Shown here: piece by piece, positions 17,908 through 26,633 of the stretch
How the letters are laid out: each line of letters begins with the position of its first letter
Numbering within the stretch: the stretch's first letter is position 1
NCBI RefSeq assembly: GCF_011742925.1
Contig: NZ_WAEL01000003.1
Location: 372,001-436,000, forward strand
DNA from: Fibrivirga algicola
Lineage (GTDB): Bacteria > Bacteroidota > Bacteroidia > Cytophagales > Spirosomataceae
Reading direction: 5' to 3'
DNA: 64,000 nt
Made by a program: the position numbers and the translations under genes
Notes under the pieces: model-generated
Seen by the model: the letters and a program-made list of their open reading frames with translations, nothing else
Databases searched by the model: none
What the model was told of the DNA's origin: nothing

Positions 17908-19167
17908 ATGCAGACTATCCTGTTATCGGCGTATGCCTGTTTACCAAATCGAGGCTCAGAAGAGGGCAACGGCTGGCACTATGCCACGCTGCTGAGTCAA
18001 CGCGGATTACAGACGCACTGCATTACCCGTGAGGAGTTCCGCAGCGAAATTGAGCCCGTACTGGCCGAGGGCAATTACCCCAACCTGACGGTACATTATG
18101 TAGCTGTTCCTGGCTGGCTCGATCGCGCCTATGGTAACCTGCTGGGTATGTATGCCCACTACCTGTATTGGCAATGGCAGGCATCGAAGCTGGCTAAAAA
18201 ACTGGATCGACGCCTGAATTTCGACCTTGTTCACCACGTCACCTATAGCAGTTTGCAATTAGGCAGTTTCATGTACCGGGTGGGCAAACCATTCATCTTT
18301 GGCCCGGTGGGTGGCGGACAGCGGGTACCCGAAGTGATGAAGCAGTACCTCGGCGGCTACTACTCGCGTGAACTGATGCGTGATGGTGTCAGCTGGTTGT
18401 TTGAGCGGCTGAACCCCGGCTTTTACCGGACCATGAAAAAGGCCGATCTGGTGCTGATTTCTAACGCCGATACCCTGAAGCTGGCGCAGAAATACCGCAT
18501 TGGCAAACCCATGCAACGGGTGATGGACTCAGGTATCGGTGAAGAGTTTCTGGCCCTGCGTCCGCAGGAACGGCCAGCCAACCCAGCGGTGCTAAACCTG
18601 CTTTGGGTGGGTCGGTTGCTGCCCCGCAAGGCGCTGGAATTAACAATTCACGCCTTTAGCCAGGTCGACCCCACGCTGCCCATTCGCCTCACCATCGTGG
18701 GTGGGCAGGGCCAGATGGCCGATCAGGTGCCAACGTACCTGAGCAAGTATAACGTAGCCGACAGGGTGCAGTGGGTAGGTCATGTCTCGTATGATGAAGT
18801 GCGGGCGTATTACCAGCAGTCAGACGTGTTTTTCTTCACGAGCCTGCGCGATTCGTGCCCTACGCAGTTGGTTGAAGCCATGGCCTATTCGCTACCTGTA
18901 GTCACGCTGGCTATTCACGGGCAGGCCGAACTGGTAAACGGCAAAAACGGCATCAAAGTACCCGTCAATTCACCCGAGCAGGTCGTTGCCGATCTGGCCA
19001 GGGCTATTGAGCGGCTGTATCATAACCCCGCCGAACGGCTGGAGATGGGGCGTAACGCATACGCCTTCTCGAAGAGCCAGGTTTGGGACGAGAAAATCAG
19101 TGTGTTCACCGACCGCCTTTACCCGGCGTTGGTGGCCAACGAAAAATTAGTCAGTACCGAACAATAA
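17908..19167 (+). CDS. GT4-family glycosyltransferase (paralog B)
   Basis: GT-B glycosyltransferase of 419 aa, a close relative of the gene at 11027-12322. Shared landmarks in the same order are SAYACLPNRGSEEGNGWHY, MYAHYLYWQWQASK, FDLVHHVTYSSLQLGS, FIFGPVGGGQ, LNPGFYRTMKKADLVLISN, LWVGRLLPRKALELTIHAF and SCPTQLVEAMAYSLPVV. The duplication suggests either two similar linkages in the repeat unit or diverged donor specificity. It starts 2 bp after the preceding stop and is the last of the tightly packed transferase block. Confidence 0.9.
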   Translation: MQTILLSAYACLPNRGSEEGNGWHYATLLSQRGLQTHCITREEFRSEIEPVLAEGNYPNLTVHYVAVPGWLDRAYGNLLGMYAHYLYWQWQASKLAKKLDRRLNFDLVHHVTYSSLQLGSFMYRVGKPFIFGPVGGGQRVPEVMKQYLGGYYSRELMRDGVSWLFERLNPGFYRTMKKADLVLISNADTLKLAQKYRIGKPMQRVMDSGIGEEFLALRPQERPANPAVLNLLWVGRLLPRKALELTIHAFSQVDPTLPIRLTIVGGQGQMADQVPTYLSKYNVADRVQWVGHVSYDEVRAYYQQSDVFFFTSLRDSCPTQLVEAMAYSLPVVTLAIHGQAELVNGKNGIKVPVNSPEQVVADLARAIERLYHNPAERLEMGRNAYAFSKSQVWDEKISVFTDRLYPALVANEKLVSTEQ

Positions 19168-19252
19168 GCTACCTGCCCGGCTTCGCGCTGGCCCCTGTGC
19201 CTTGCCGAAGTCGCCAGTCGATCGCGGCTGTTCGTTAGTCAACGTCAACGAT

Positions 19253-20044
19253 ATGGAACAGTATTCAATTCAGTCAACGGCACTACCCCGCACCCGGATA
19301 GTGAGTTTGGGCATTAGCTCCGCCACATTTTCAGGGGTGCAGGAAGCCATTATTGAAGCCGCTCACCGGGGCGAGTCACGGACGGTTTGCTTCCCCAACG
19401 CCCACATGGTGGTGGAAGCGCAGCAGAAACCAGAGCTGGCCAAAGCAGTTAATAACTCAGACTGGGTGCTGGCCGACGGCGTACCCCTTCTGTGGGCCAT
19501 CAAACAACTGTATGGCCGCAAGCAGGAGCGAGTAGCCGGTATGGACATGATGCCCGCCTTATTGGAACAGGCCGTAACCGAGCAGATACCAGTGCTATTT
19601 TATGGGTCAACCACCGAACGGCTCGAACAAGCAGCGGCCGTCTGTCGGCAGCGCTTTCCCGGTCTTCAAATCGCCGGCCTTATTTCACCGCCATTCCGTC
19701 CGTTAACGCTAGAAGAGGAAGAGGCTGAAGTACAACAGATTATCGAATCGGGGGCCCGGCTCATTTTCGTAGCGCTGGGTTGCCCCAAACAGGAACTATG
19801 GATGGGTCGCATGCGGGGCCGGATTCCTGCCGTGATGTTGGGCATTGGCGGCGCACTGCCCATTTTGACAGGTGAACACAAGCGGGCTCCGGCCTGGATA
19901 CGTAGCATGGGGCTGGAATGGGTATTCCGACTAGCACTGGAGCCACGTCGCCTGTTCAAACGCTATGCAACCACCAACGCCCTCTATATCTGGCATTTGG
20001 GCAAGCAAATTGTTAGTGGTCAACGTCAGGTAGTGGTTCGGTAA
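19253..20044 (+). CDS. WecG/TagA/CpsF-family glycosyltransferase (GT26)
   Basis: 263-aa enzyme of the family that includes N-acetylmannosaminyl- and N-acetylmannosaminuronyl-transferases. Typical motifs are ESRTVCFPNAHMVVEAQ, DWVLADGVPLLWA, RVAGMDMMPALLEQ, FYGSTTERLEQA and VALGCPKQELWM. It is a peripheral inner-membrane enzyme that usually adds the second sugar to undecaprenyl-linked intermediates. The C-terminal basic segment (RRLFKRY) probably contacts the membrane. The frame is open from 19202, but 19253 (MEQYSIQS) is preferred: the extra 17 residues are unlike the family. A gap of about 85 bp separates it from the upstream block, so it may have its own ribosome loading. Confidence 0.87.
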   Translation: MEQYSIQSTALPRTRIVSLGISSATFSGVQEAIIEAAHRGESRTVCFPNAHMVVEAQQKPELAKAVNNSDWVLADGVPLLWAIKQLYGRKQERVAGMDMMPALLEQAVTEQIPVLFYGSTTERLEQAAAVCRQRFPGLQIAGLISPPFRPLTLEEEEAEVQQIIESGARLIFVALGCPKQELWMGRMRGRIPAVMLGIGGALPILTGEHKRAPAWIRSMGLEWVFRLALEPRRLFKRYATTNALYIWHLGKQIVSGQRQVVVR

Positions 20045-20093
20045 TAAGACCCATCAACGTACCTGATAACCACTTAGTTAATTCCTCAACACA

Positions 20094-20990
20094 ATGAACG
20101 CACCAGTTATTCTTTTCGCCTATAAACGGCCCCACGAACTCCGCCAGACAGTCGACGCACTGCAGGCCAATTTTCTCGCTTCCGAAAGTGATTTATATGT
20201 TTTTGTCGATGCCCCTAAGAAACCAGCTGATGAGGCTGGCGTAGCAGAGGTAAAGGAAGTTATCAGCCAGATTACGGGTTTCCGGAACATCTTCCGCCAT
20301 TATGCCGATGACAACATTGGCTGTGCCGATTCCATCATTCAGGGAATAAGCACCGTATTGAAGCAGCACCCTACGGCCATTATCGTTGAAGACGACCTGA
20401 TTACGGCGCCCAACTTTCTGGATTATATGAATCAGTGCCTGCGCCAGTACGCCAACAATAAACGGGTATACTCTATTGCTGGCTATACGTTTCCATTTGC
20501 CAAGCCACCGGGCTATACCGACGACGCCTATTTCGTACCGCGCCATAGCCCCTGGGGCTGGGCTACCTGGGCCGACCGATGGGAATCGATTGACTGGGCT
20601 GTTTCAGATTACGACCAGTTCAAAAATGATGTGGTTCGACAGAAGGCCTTCAATTCGGGTGGGTCAGACCTAAGCCGGATGCTGCGTCACCAGATGGAAG
20701 GGGCTATCGATGCCTGGGATATCCGATACTGTTATAGTCGCTTCAAGGCGGGGGGACTCACGGTGTATCCAACCGTATCGAAGGTACAGAACATCGGCTT
20801 TGGGCCGGGCGCTACCCATACCGACATCTTTAACCGGTACAAGACGGAACTCGATGCCGGTCAGCAACGCGAATTTACACTGCCCGCGGTGGCGCAGATT
20901 ACCGACTATTACCATCGCAAGACAATTCAGCGATATAGCCCCATTACCCGGATTTATAACCGGTTGAAAACGTACGCAGGTATTCGATAA
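20094..20990 (+). CDS. GT-A fold glycosyltransferase, GNT-I-like
   Basis: 298-aa protein opening VILFAYKRPHELRQTVDAL, followed by LYVFVDAPKK, NIFRHYADDNIGCADSII and the metal-binding acidic run AIIVEDDLITAPNFLDYMN. This pattern belongs to the group of bacterial transferases that resemble the catalytic domain of eukaryotic GlcNAc-transferase I. HSPWGWATWADRW is a second conserved block. It is expected to be cytoplasmic, adding a side or terminal sugar. A 29-bp inverted repeat lies 3 bp beyond the stop codon, so this gene may close the transcript. Confidence 0.82.
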   Translation: MNAPVILFAYKRPHELRQTVDALQANFLASESDLYVFVDAPKKPADEAGVAEVKEVISQITGFRNIFRHYADDNIGCADSIIQGISTVLKQHPTAIIVEDDLITAPNFLDYMNQCLRQYANNKRVYSIAGYTFPFAKPPGYTDDAYFVPRHSPWGWATWADRWESIDWAVSDYDQFKNDVVRQKAFNSGGSDLSRMLRHQMEGAIDAWDIRYCYSRFKAGGLTVYPTVSKVQNIGFGPGATHTDIFNRYKTELDAGQQREFTLPAVAQITDYYHRKTIQRYSPITRIYNRLKTYAGIR

Positions 20991-20992
20991 CT

Positions 20993-21069
20993 GCCCTTTT
21001 TCTGAACCGTCATTATCCGCTCTGTGCAGGGACGTCCCTAAGCGGATAATGACGGTTCAGAAAAAGGGC
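20993..21069. terminator. 29-bp perfect inverted repeat
   Basis: Arms 20993-21021 and 21041-21069 are perfectly complementary over 29 bp. They enclose a 19-nt loop that itself contains the palindrome GGGACGTCCC. It sits between the stop of the transferase gene and the start of the beta-helix lipoprotein gene. The left arm starts GCCCTTTTTCTG, so the outer stem has A-run/T-run pairing as in a terminator active in both directions. Confidence 0.6.
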
Positions 21070-21086
21070 CACAACCAGATTGACTT

Positions 21087-22553
21087 ATGAAACCAATACA
21101 ACTTCTATCCGCAGCTACGGTGCTGATCACCCTGCTGCTGGCCAACTGTAAACCAGTCGAAGTCGATCCAGATACGTACATCCGTCAGGCCGCAACCGAT
21201 ACCCTGACATTGGTTCAGGTTCGGACTTTCGACCGGCTCGACGTACCGGCCAACATTTTCCTGTCTGATGCCGGCAAGCAAGGTTTTTTCACACTCGACC
21301 GCACTGACCGCAGCACAGTAGACAACACGGGTATCGTGATTGTGACGGCAAACGGTCGCCGGTACAAACGTCAGTTTACCGGTGCAGCCAATGGTGGTTG
21401 GTTCGGTATATCGCCCTCCGACGACGACATTGGCCCCGAACTGCAAACGGCCGTTAACGCTACAACCGGTGAGTTGTTCCTTCCTGACGGGCAGTACACC
21501 CAGCAGACAGAGGTACGTATGCGTACCAACCTGACTCTACGCGGCACACCGGGTAAAGTGACCATTACGCTGCCCAAATCCTATGTGTCGTTGCTCAGCC
21601 CGATCAATACCGATCCATCGTTCGACAACGTGACGATCGACGGCATTAACTGGGTAGTAACGGCAAAAGGCGAAGGCACCTACGGAGTAATCTCCATCGA
21701 CGGGCCAACGATCAATAACCTCACGATTCAGAACTGCCGCAGCACCGACGAAGCCGCTACGGCCAGCACTAATTTCCTGACGGTGAAAATCCACGCGGGC
21801 AAAACGGGCAAAAACATTACAGTGACGCAAAACGACGTGCGGGCAAAGCGCATGGCCTTTGAAATTTTTAACCACGATAATTTCAATGTCTACGCCGGCA
21901 CCAACATCACCGTAAGCAACAACACGATCCACGACTGCGAATTTGGCATTTCCCTGTCAGGGCCGCTGGATGGTCTGATGGTATCGGAAAACTACGTTAA
22001 AAACTGCAGCCTGTACGGCGTTGAAATCGCTGGAGCCTCTAAAAACGTCAGCATTCTGAATAACCGTTTTGAGGGTACGTTCGACAAGTTCATCGAAGGC
22101 TCGAATGACGGAAACGGAAACGGATCGATCGTGGGTGGGCTGCTTATTGCCGGTAACCAAACCATCGGCACCTGCGTTGGGGGCATCCAGCTATTTAACG
22201 CCGGGGCGGCGCAGTTCAACCACAACCGCCTGAACATGACAGGCCGTCTGGAACTGTTGTCGCCGTCGAGTGCTGGCGGCGTCTACGAAAGTAACGTCAT
22301 TGTCAGCAGCGCTACGCACGCCATTATCTGCGACAACGCACCCAATAACACTTTCCGCGATAACCTGATTTCAAACAAACCATCGGTCGAAAACGTGGCT
22401 ACTTTCCGCGCTTACGGTCCTAAAGCAACGGGTGTAGTAGTAGCGAATAATCGATTTAGCAAAGGCGATGGCGGCGTATATTTTGATGCCGTGTTGGGTG
22501 CAGTTTACTCGCTCAAGGCTAATTTTGACGAAACAGGGAATATTATTCAGTAA
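21087..22553 (+). CDS. Beta-helix lipoprotein in exopolysaccharide locus
   Basis: 488-aa lipoprotein. A type II signal peptide ends in the lipobox LLAN-C with Cys at residue 21. After a short N-terminal domain, residues of about 125-470 form a right-handed parallel beta-helix: repeated short stretches such as NITVTQNDVRA, NITVSNNTIHDC and NVSILNNRFEG. Such proteins are often polysaccharide lyases, epimerases or hydrolases acting on the locus product at the cell surface; no catalytic residues can be assigned here. It is followed at 2 bp by the GT39-like gene, so the two are co-transcribed. It is a second beta-helix protein in the window but is unrelated in layout to the large one at the left end. 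Confidence 0.83.
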   Translation: MKPIQLLSAATVLITLLLANCKPVEVDPDTYIRQAATDTLTLVQVRTFDRLDVPANIFLSDAGKQGFFTLDRTDRSTVDNTGIVIVTANGRRYKRQFTGAANGGWFGISPSDDDIGPELQTAVNATTGELFLPDGQYTQQTEVRMRTNLTLRGTPGKVTITLPKSYVSLLSPINTDPSFDNVTIDGINWVVTAKGEGTYGVISIDGPTINNLTIQNCRSTDEAATASTNFLTVKIHAGKTGKNITVTQNDVRAKRMAFEIFNHDNFNVYAGTNITVSNNTIHDCEFGISLSGPLDGLMVSENYVKNCSLYGVEIAGASKNVSILNNRFEGTFDKFIEGSNDGNGNGSIVGGLLIAGNQTIGTCVGGIQLFNAGAAQFNHNRLNMTGRLELLSPSSAGGVYESNVIVSSATHAIICDNAPNNTFRDNLISNKPSVENVATFRAYGPKATGVVVANNRFSKGDGGVYFDAVLGAVYSLKANFDETGNIIQ

Positions 22554-22555
22554 CT

Positions 22556-24205
22556 ATGACGCTTGTTAACCGGCTGAGCGCGGCACTCTTGCTTACCCTA
22601 ACCGGTAGTTTAACGGTATCCTTATTTTTTAAAGACCGATATCTCTGGATGGATGAGGTATTAAGCTACCTCCTTCTTTCCGACTCCTCATTAACCCACG
22701 TCAACCAGGCAATTGTAAGCGGCATGGATGCCAACCCGCCGCTATTTGTCAATATGTACTGGTTTCTGGGTCACTGGTTCAGTTTAAATCCGTTCTTTCT
22801 GAAAGGAGTCTCGATTGGACTGTTTGCCATTACCGTAGTTTGGTTCTTTCGGTATGTTACCCAACTTCTGACCACTGAGTTTGTCGATCGGCGTGGCTCT
22901 GTTGCTACGCCCCGGCAAGTGGCCGTAGTCAACTTTGTGGTTATTACCGCTTTCGTGGCGCTCACGTACCTGAATTATACCCTCGCCACTCAGATCCGGA
23001 CATATAGCCTTTATCTGTTGCTGGGGTGGGCCTATATCGTGGTGTTGCACCAGCTTATAGGCCAGCCAGCTCAACGGCGCTGGCTGGTGGCTCAGGCCGT
23101 GATCGGTACGCTGTTTATGTTCACGCACAATGTGGCGTTATTCTACCTCACGGCAACGGGCGCGTTTTTTGGTCTGTTGTGGCTTTATACCGGGCTGCGC
23201 AAACAAGATTGGCTGACGTACCTGCCAGTATTGGGTGTCCACCTCTTCATGGCGGTAATCTGGCTGTTGGCTTGGTTTCCTTCTTTCAGCATCCAGGCAC
23301 AATCTGGCGTACCACACTCGTGGATCCCGGTCCCGACGGTTATGTCGTTCTTCGAGACAATTGGCGATCTGCTGCCAACACTCTCAGCCCGTGTGGAGAA
23401 TATGTACCCACCACTCGTTATACTGCGGGTAGTGGCTGCTTCGGCTCTCTTTATCTGGATCACCAGTGGCCGATTGATTTCCCCCGAGCGATCGGTACTC
23501 GGTGACCCCGTTTTTTCGCTCTATCTATTTGCTGGTTTCGTGGTTGGCTTCACCCTACTACTGGGCCTAACCGTGTCGCTGGTGCACACGTCAGTTTTTC
23601 TTAACCGCTACTTCTGGCCTTCCACCTTGCTCTTGATGTATCAATTGCTGTACGCGGGTTGGTGGATCAGCGCAAAAGCGAAGCAACGCACTCACGCCAG
23701 TATCATACCAAGACGCCTCCCGTTTGTATCAGTCGTAAAAACGATGGCTTTGCCCGTCTTTCTGTTGCTGATAGGCGTATTTATTCTAGTTCAGAACCGT
23801 AAGGTACCGCTGTTTTCAGGCGCCATAAGGCACGACCTGGCCCAGTTAGATCCAAGACAACCTGTACTGTTCGAATCGGCTTACTATTTCCTGCCCATTC
23901 GGTTTTACCAGACTAATCGGTCAGCTTACTACCTGCTGCATTGGCCAACAGCCCTCGATAAACGCAATGTGCTGGAATCAACTACAGATTACAAGATTCT
24001 GGAGGGTGTAGCCGACCACTATAACCTAACCGGATTAATTCGGCCCAACGAGTTTACTCCTACCCGATTTAGCAAGCATTTCTACGTAGTCGATGAAGCC
24101 AGCCGCTATCAAATCGAAGCATTCATCAAAAGCGGTCAAGTTAAGGTACACCGGGTCATTCCAACGTCGGTATCAGGCCACCGCATTCTCGACTGTTCTT
24201 TTTAG
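22556..24205 (+). CDS. GT39-like membrane glycosyltransferase
   Basis: Polytopic protein of 549 aa with about 11-12 hydrophobic segments and a C-terminal soluble part. The early loop has YLWMDEVLSYLLL with an acidic pair and, further on, MDANPPLFVNMYW, both typical of GT39/ArnT-like enzymes that use polyprenyl-phosphate sugars on the periplasmic side. It may decorate the exopolysaccharide or a surface component. It follows the beta-helix lipoprotein gene by 2 bp. Its stop TAG (24203-24205) overlaps the stop of the convergent GT61-like gene. Confidence 0.8.
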   Translation: MTLVNRLSAALLLTLTGSLTVSLFFKDRYLWMDEVLSYLLLSDSSLTHVNQAIVSGMDANPPLFVNMYWFLGHWFSLNPFFLKGVSIGLFAITVVWFFRYVTQLLTTEFVDRRGSVATPRQVAVVNFVVITAFVALTYLNYTLATQIRTYSLYLLLGWAYIVVLHQLIGQPAQRRWLVAQAVIGTLFMFTHNVALFYLTATGAFFGLLWLYTGLRKQDWLTYLPVLGVHLFMAVIWLLAWFPSFSIQAQSGVPHSWIPVPTVMSFFETIGDLLPTLSARVENMYPPLVILRVVAASALFIWITSGRLISPERSVLGDPVFSLYLFAGFVVGFTLLLGLTVSLVHTSVFLNRYFWPSTLLLMYQLLYAGWWISAKAKQRTHASIIPRRLPFVSVVKTMALPVFLLLIGVFILVQNRKVPLFSGAIRHDLAQLDPRQPVLFESAYYFLPIRFYQTNRSAYYLLHWPTALDKRNVLESTTDYKILEGVADHYNLTGLIRPNEFTPTRFSKHFYVVDEASRYQIEAFIKSGQVKVHRVIPTSVSGHRILDCSF

Positions 24206-25362
24206 TTGATGTCAGGTACATGCTCGCGCGCCTGCTCGGCCAGTAGTTTCACAATGCCTTTCTCGACTTCATCAACCGACACCTGAATATCGGAGTCGAC
24301 AAACGTGTAGTGGCTATCCTCAATCGGGCCGAAGCAATAGGCGGCATAGCGAATACCGAGTACCTGCGCCAGATACCGGAAATATTCGGGTTGGTAGTTC
24401 GGCGCAAATAATTCGAGCAATTGCGTTCCGGGTTTACACCACAGCACATTGGCAAAAGAGGCGCCATGTGGTCCCACGATAAACGAAGCACTCCGGTACA
24501 ACTCAATTTGCTCGGCAACTGAACGGGGCTTGTCTTCAATGATCTCGAAATCATACTGGAGCAGCATAGCAACCAGTTCCTCTTCATTAATTACCCGGCG
24601 GCGTCCTGAGCGGCTGATATACAACCGTTTTGTTGGCGCTGCCTGAATAGGCTGCAACCGGGCTTCAACCATACCTTTCAGCGCCAGCACATCATCCGCT
24701 GCGGGGTAAAACCAGCTGCTGTTATTAGCCAGAATGCATCGGTCGAAATGAACTGAATACTGGCGGGTATCGAACAGGCGGTCTGGGCTAACGTCCAGCA
24801 GTTGAAGTAGCTCTGTTTCGAAGGAGGTATGAAAGAGTGGGTACGATACGGCCGCTTCGGCGAACTGAGCGGGCGCCATTACTGTTTTAATTCGAGCCAG
24901 CTTGGCTGCAACAAAGAGCAGGAAATCGTAGTAGCCGCCCCAATAGTGGCTCCAGAGCGCAATAACAACTGGGTATCGTTCAGTTAGCCGACGGTCCGGA
25001 TTGAACAGATCGGTCAATAAAGCCCGGTTCCCGAAATCAGTATCAAGAAACTTATTACTAATGTTCAGGTTTCCACTTCGCAGCAGTTCGGCACGGCTAT
25101 TGGTATTTGTATAGTTCCAGACAAAATCAGGTTCCGTCTCAATCACCTTTGGCTGAAACAAAACCTTTTGCGGATCAATAATATCGGTAACACCTGCCAG
25201 CGAAATAGACTGCTTGACCACGTAACTTACCTGGTAAGGCCTTAGTAACTCCTCAGTCTGCGTTTTAGAGAGTAGTTTAAGCCCTACCCACCGCAACAGG
25301 GCGGGAGAGAGTCGCTTTAAACGATCTTTAAGTCGATGGGGAAACACAGCTAATACAGGCAT
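24202..25362 (-). CDS. GT61-family glycosyltransferase (DUF563-like)
   Basis: 386-aa protein transcribed against the rest of the sugar locus. The family signature is in the C-terminal half: LYISRSGRRRVINEEEL, then SASFIVGPHGASFANVLWC and GTQLLELFAPNY. These match GT61 enzymes (the EGT/xylosyltransferase-like group). The upstream half contains VVIALWSHYWGGYYDFLLF, which is also common in the family. Located at the right edge of the exopolysaccharide locus and probably part of it, but under its own promoter in the 162-bp gap after 25362. Confidence 0.8.
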   Translation of the reverse strand: MPVLAVFPHRLKDRLKRLSPALLRWVGLKLLSKTQTEELLRPYQVSYVVKQSISLAGVTDIIDPQKVLFQPKVIETEPDFVWNYTNTNSRAELLRSGNLNISNKFLDTDFGNRALLTDLFNPDRRLTERYPVVIALWSHYWGGYYDFLLFVAAKLARIKTVMAPAQFAEAAVSYPLFHTSFETELLQLLDVSPDRLFDTRQYSVHFDRCILANNSSWFYPAADDVLALKGMVEARLQPIQAAPTKRLYISRSGRRRVINEEELVAMLLQYDFEIIEDKPRSVAEQIELYRSASFIVGPHGASFANVLWCKPGTQLLELFAPNYQPEYFRYLAQVLGIRYAAYCFGPIEDSHYTFVDSDIQVSVDEVEKGIVKLLAEQAREHVPDIN

Positions 25363-25524
25363 TCTTAACTTGCAGGTGGTTAATTAACTTACACTCAATA
25401 GCCCGGTTTGGCCTTGTTTTCTGCATCAAAATGAGGATTTGGTACGAAAATTTCTGCTTAAGCCGTTACCTCACTATTTGCTGGATGGCCAGCCCATACA
25501 CGAAAAACTCACGTAGATAAGTTT

Positions 25525-26481
25525 ATGAACCAAGTCCCTGATTTACCCACAGATAATGTCAGTGGTCAGGCCACCGCTAGCTCATCCAATACTGGATCTC
25601 ACTTACGGGTCAGTAATTCGCAGTTACAGTTCGATCGAACGCCTCTCGGAGAAGAGAGCTTTCTTACGCTCAAAGTAACGCCACCTTACAGTGATGCGCT
25701 CGTTGTGCTGACAATCAGTGAGCCGGACATGTTTCAGGTAGCAGCGGGAAAAGAACGATTGGCTTTCAAACAGGCGCTGACGGTAAAGCCCGACCTAACG
25801 GGGACCTATATACACCTGCGCTACACACCAACCCGATCGGGCAAACATCAGGCTACGCTCACTTTAGAGGCACCAGCCAGTGCCGAAACAATTACGGTTC
25901 AGTTAGCAGGTCGCACAACCGGCGTTGCGTTGCTTACTCAACGTACCCAATCAACAGCAGGATACAATACATCAACTGGCGAACGGCCTGGCAACTGGTT
26001 AGCGAAGGGACTGCTCGGTGCCAGCATATTGGCAGGGCTAGGTATTGGGGTTTACGCGTTTCGCTGCGATATCTGGCCGGCTAGTTGTGGTCCGGTTGTC
26101 GACAATGCCGTACCTACGATTGTTCCCGAACAGACCGGAACGACCAATGCACCTGTTGCTAAGAACCGTCCTATTCCAGCGACGCGTACATCTAAAACCA
26201 GACCAGTGCCGGCCGATGTTCAACCTACGCCGCCTGTTGAAGCAGCAGAACCGGTTGTTACACAAAACGAGCCTATCACCAACCTACCTGACCAACGTAC
26301 GCCTGTACCGACAAGGCCAGTTTTAGCGGAAAGTAGCCCCAGATTAACGAAGGCGGCCCCAAAATCGAAACTAGTTGGTGCCCAACGTACCCAACCCGTA
26401 CCGAAGCTGAAACCAGTACCTAAGCCCGCGCCATCGGAAGAGTCAGATCTGGAGCGTGAACTCAATCGTACCTCACAATAG
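25525..26481 (+). CDS. Membrane protein with N-terminal beta-sandwich and Pro-rich tail
   Basis: 318-aa protein of unknown function. Residues of about 25-135 look like an Ig/ASH-type beta-sandwich: LRVSNSQLQFDRTPLGEESFLTL and LRYTPTRSGKHQATLTL match the pattern of periplasmic or ciliary ASPM-SPD-2-type domains. One hydrophobic segment at about 160-180 (GLLGASILAGLGIGVYAF) is the only membrane anchor. The C-terminal 130 residues are rich in Pro, Thr, Lys and Arg and probably disordered. No N-terminal signal peptide is visible, so the beta-sandwich may be cytoplasmic and the tail periplasmic. No neighbour gives a clue to its role. Confidence 0.65.
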   Translation: MNQVPDLPTDNVSGQATASSSNTGSHLRVSNSQLQFDRTPLGEESFLTLKVTPPYSDALVVLTISEPDMFQVAAGKERLAFKQALTVKPDLTGTYIHLRYTPTRSGKHQATLTLEAPASAETITVQLAGRTTGVALLTQRTQSTAGYNTSTGERPGNWLAKGLLGASILAGLGIGVYAFRCDIWPASCGPVVDNAVPTIVPEQTGTTNAPVAKNRPIPATRTSKTRPVPADVQPTPPVEAAEPVVTQNEPITNLPDQRTPVPTRPVLAESSPRLTKAAPKSKLVGAQRTQPVPKLKPVPKPAPSEESDLERELNRTSQ

Positions 26482-26573
26482 CTAACATCAGTTAGCGCAG
26501 CCAATGGTACCTGTTAGCTTGCCCTACTATAACTTACAGGCAGTCGTTGTCTGTCCTGGCTGACAAGAAATGA

Positions 26574-26608
26574 AAAGCCCCGCTGATGGTTGTCATCAGC
26601 GGGGCTTT
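26574..26608. terminator. Bidirectional rho-independent terminator
   Basis: AAAGCCCCGCTGATG pairs perfectly with CATCAGCGGGGCTTT (15 bp) across the loop GTTGT. It lies between the ends of two convergent genes (26481 rightward, 26634 leftward) and has A/T runs on both sides, so it can stop both. Confidence 0.85.
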
Positions 26609-26633
26609 GTATACATAAGAGTGAGGGTCGATA

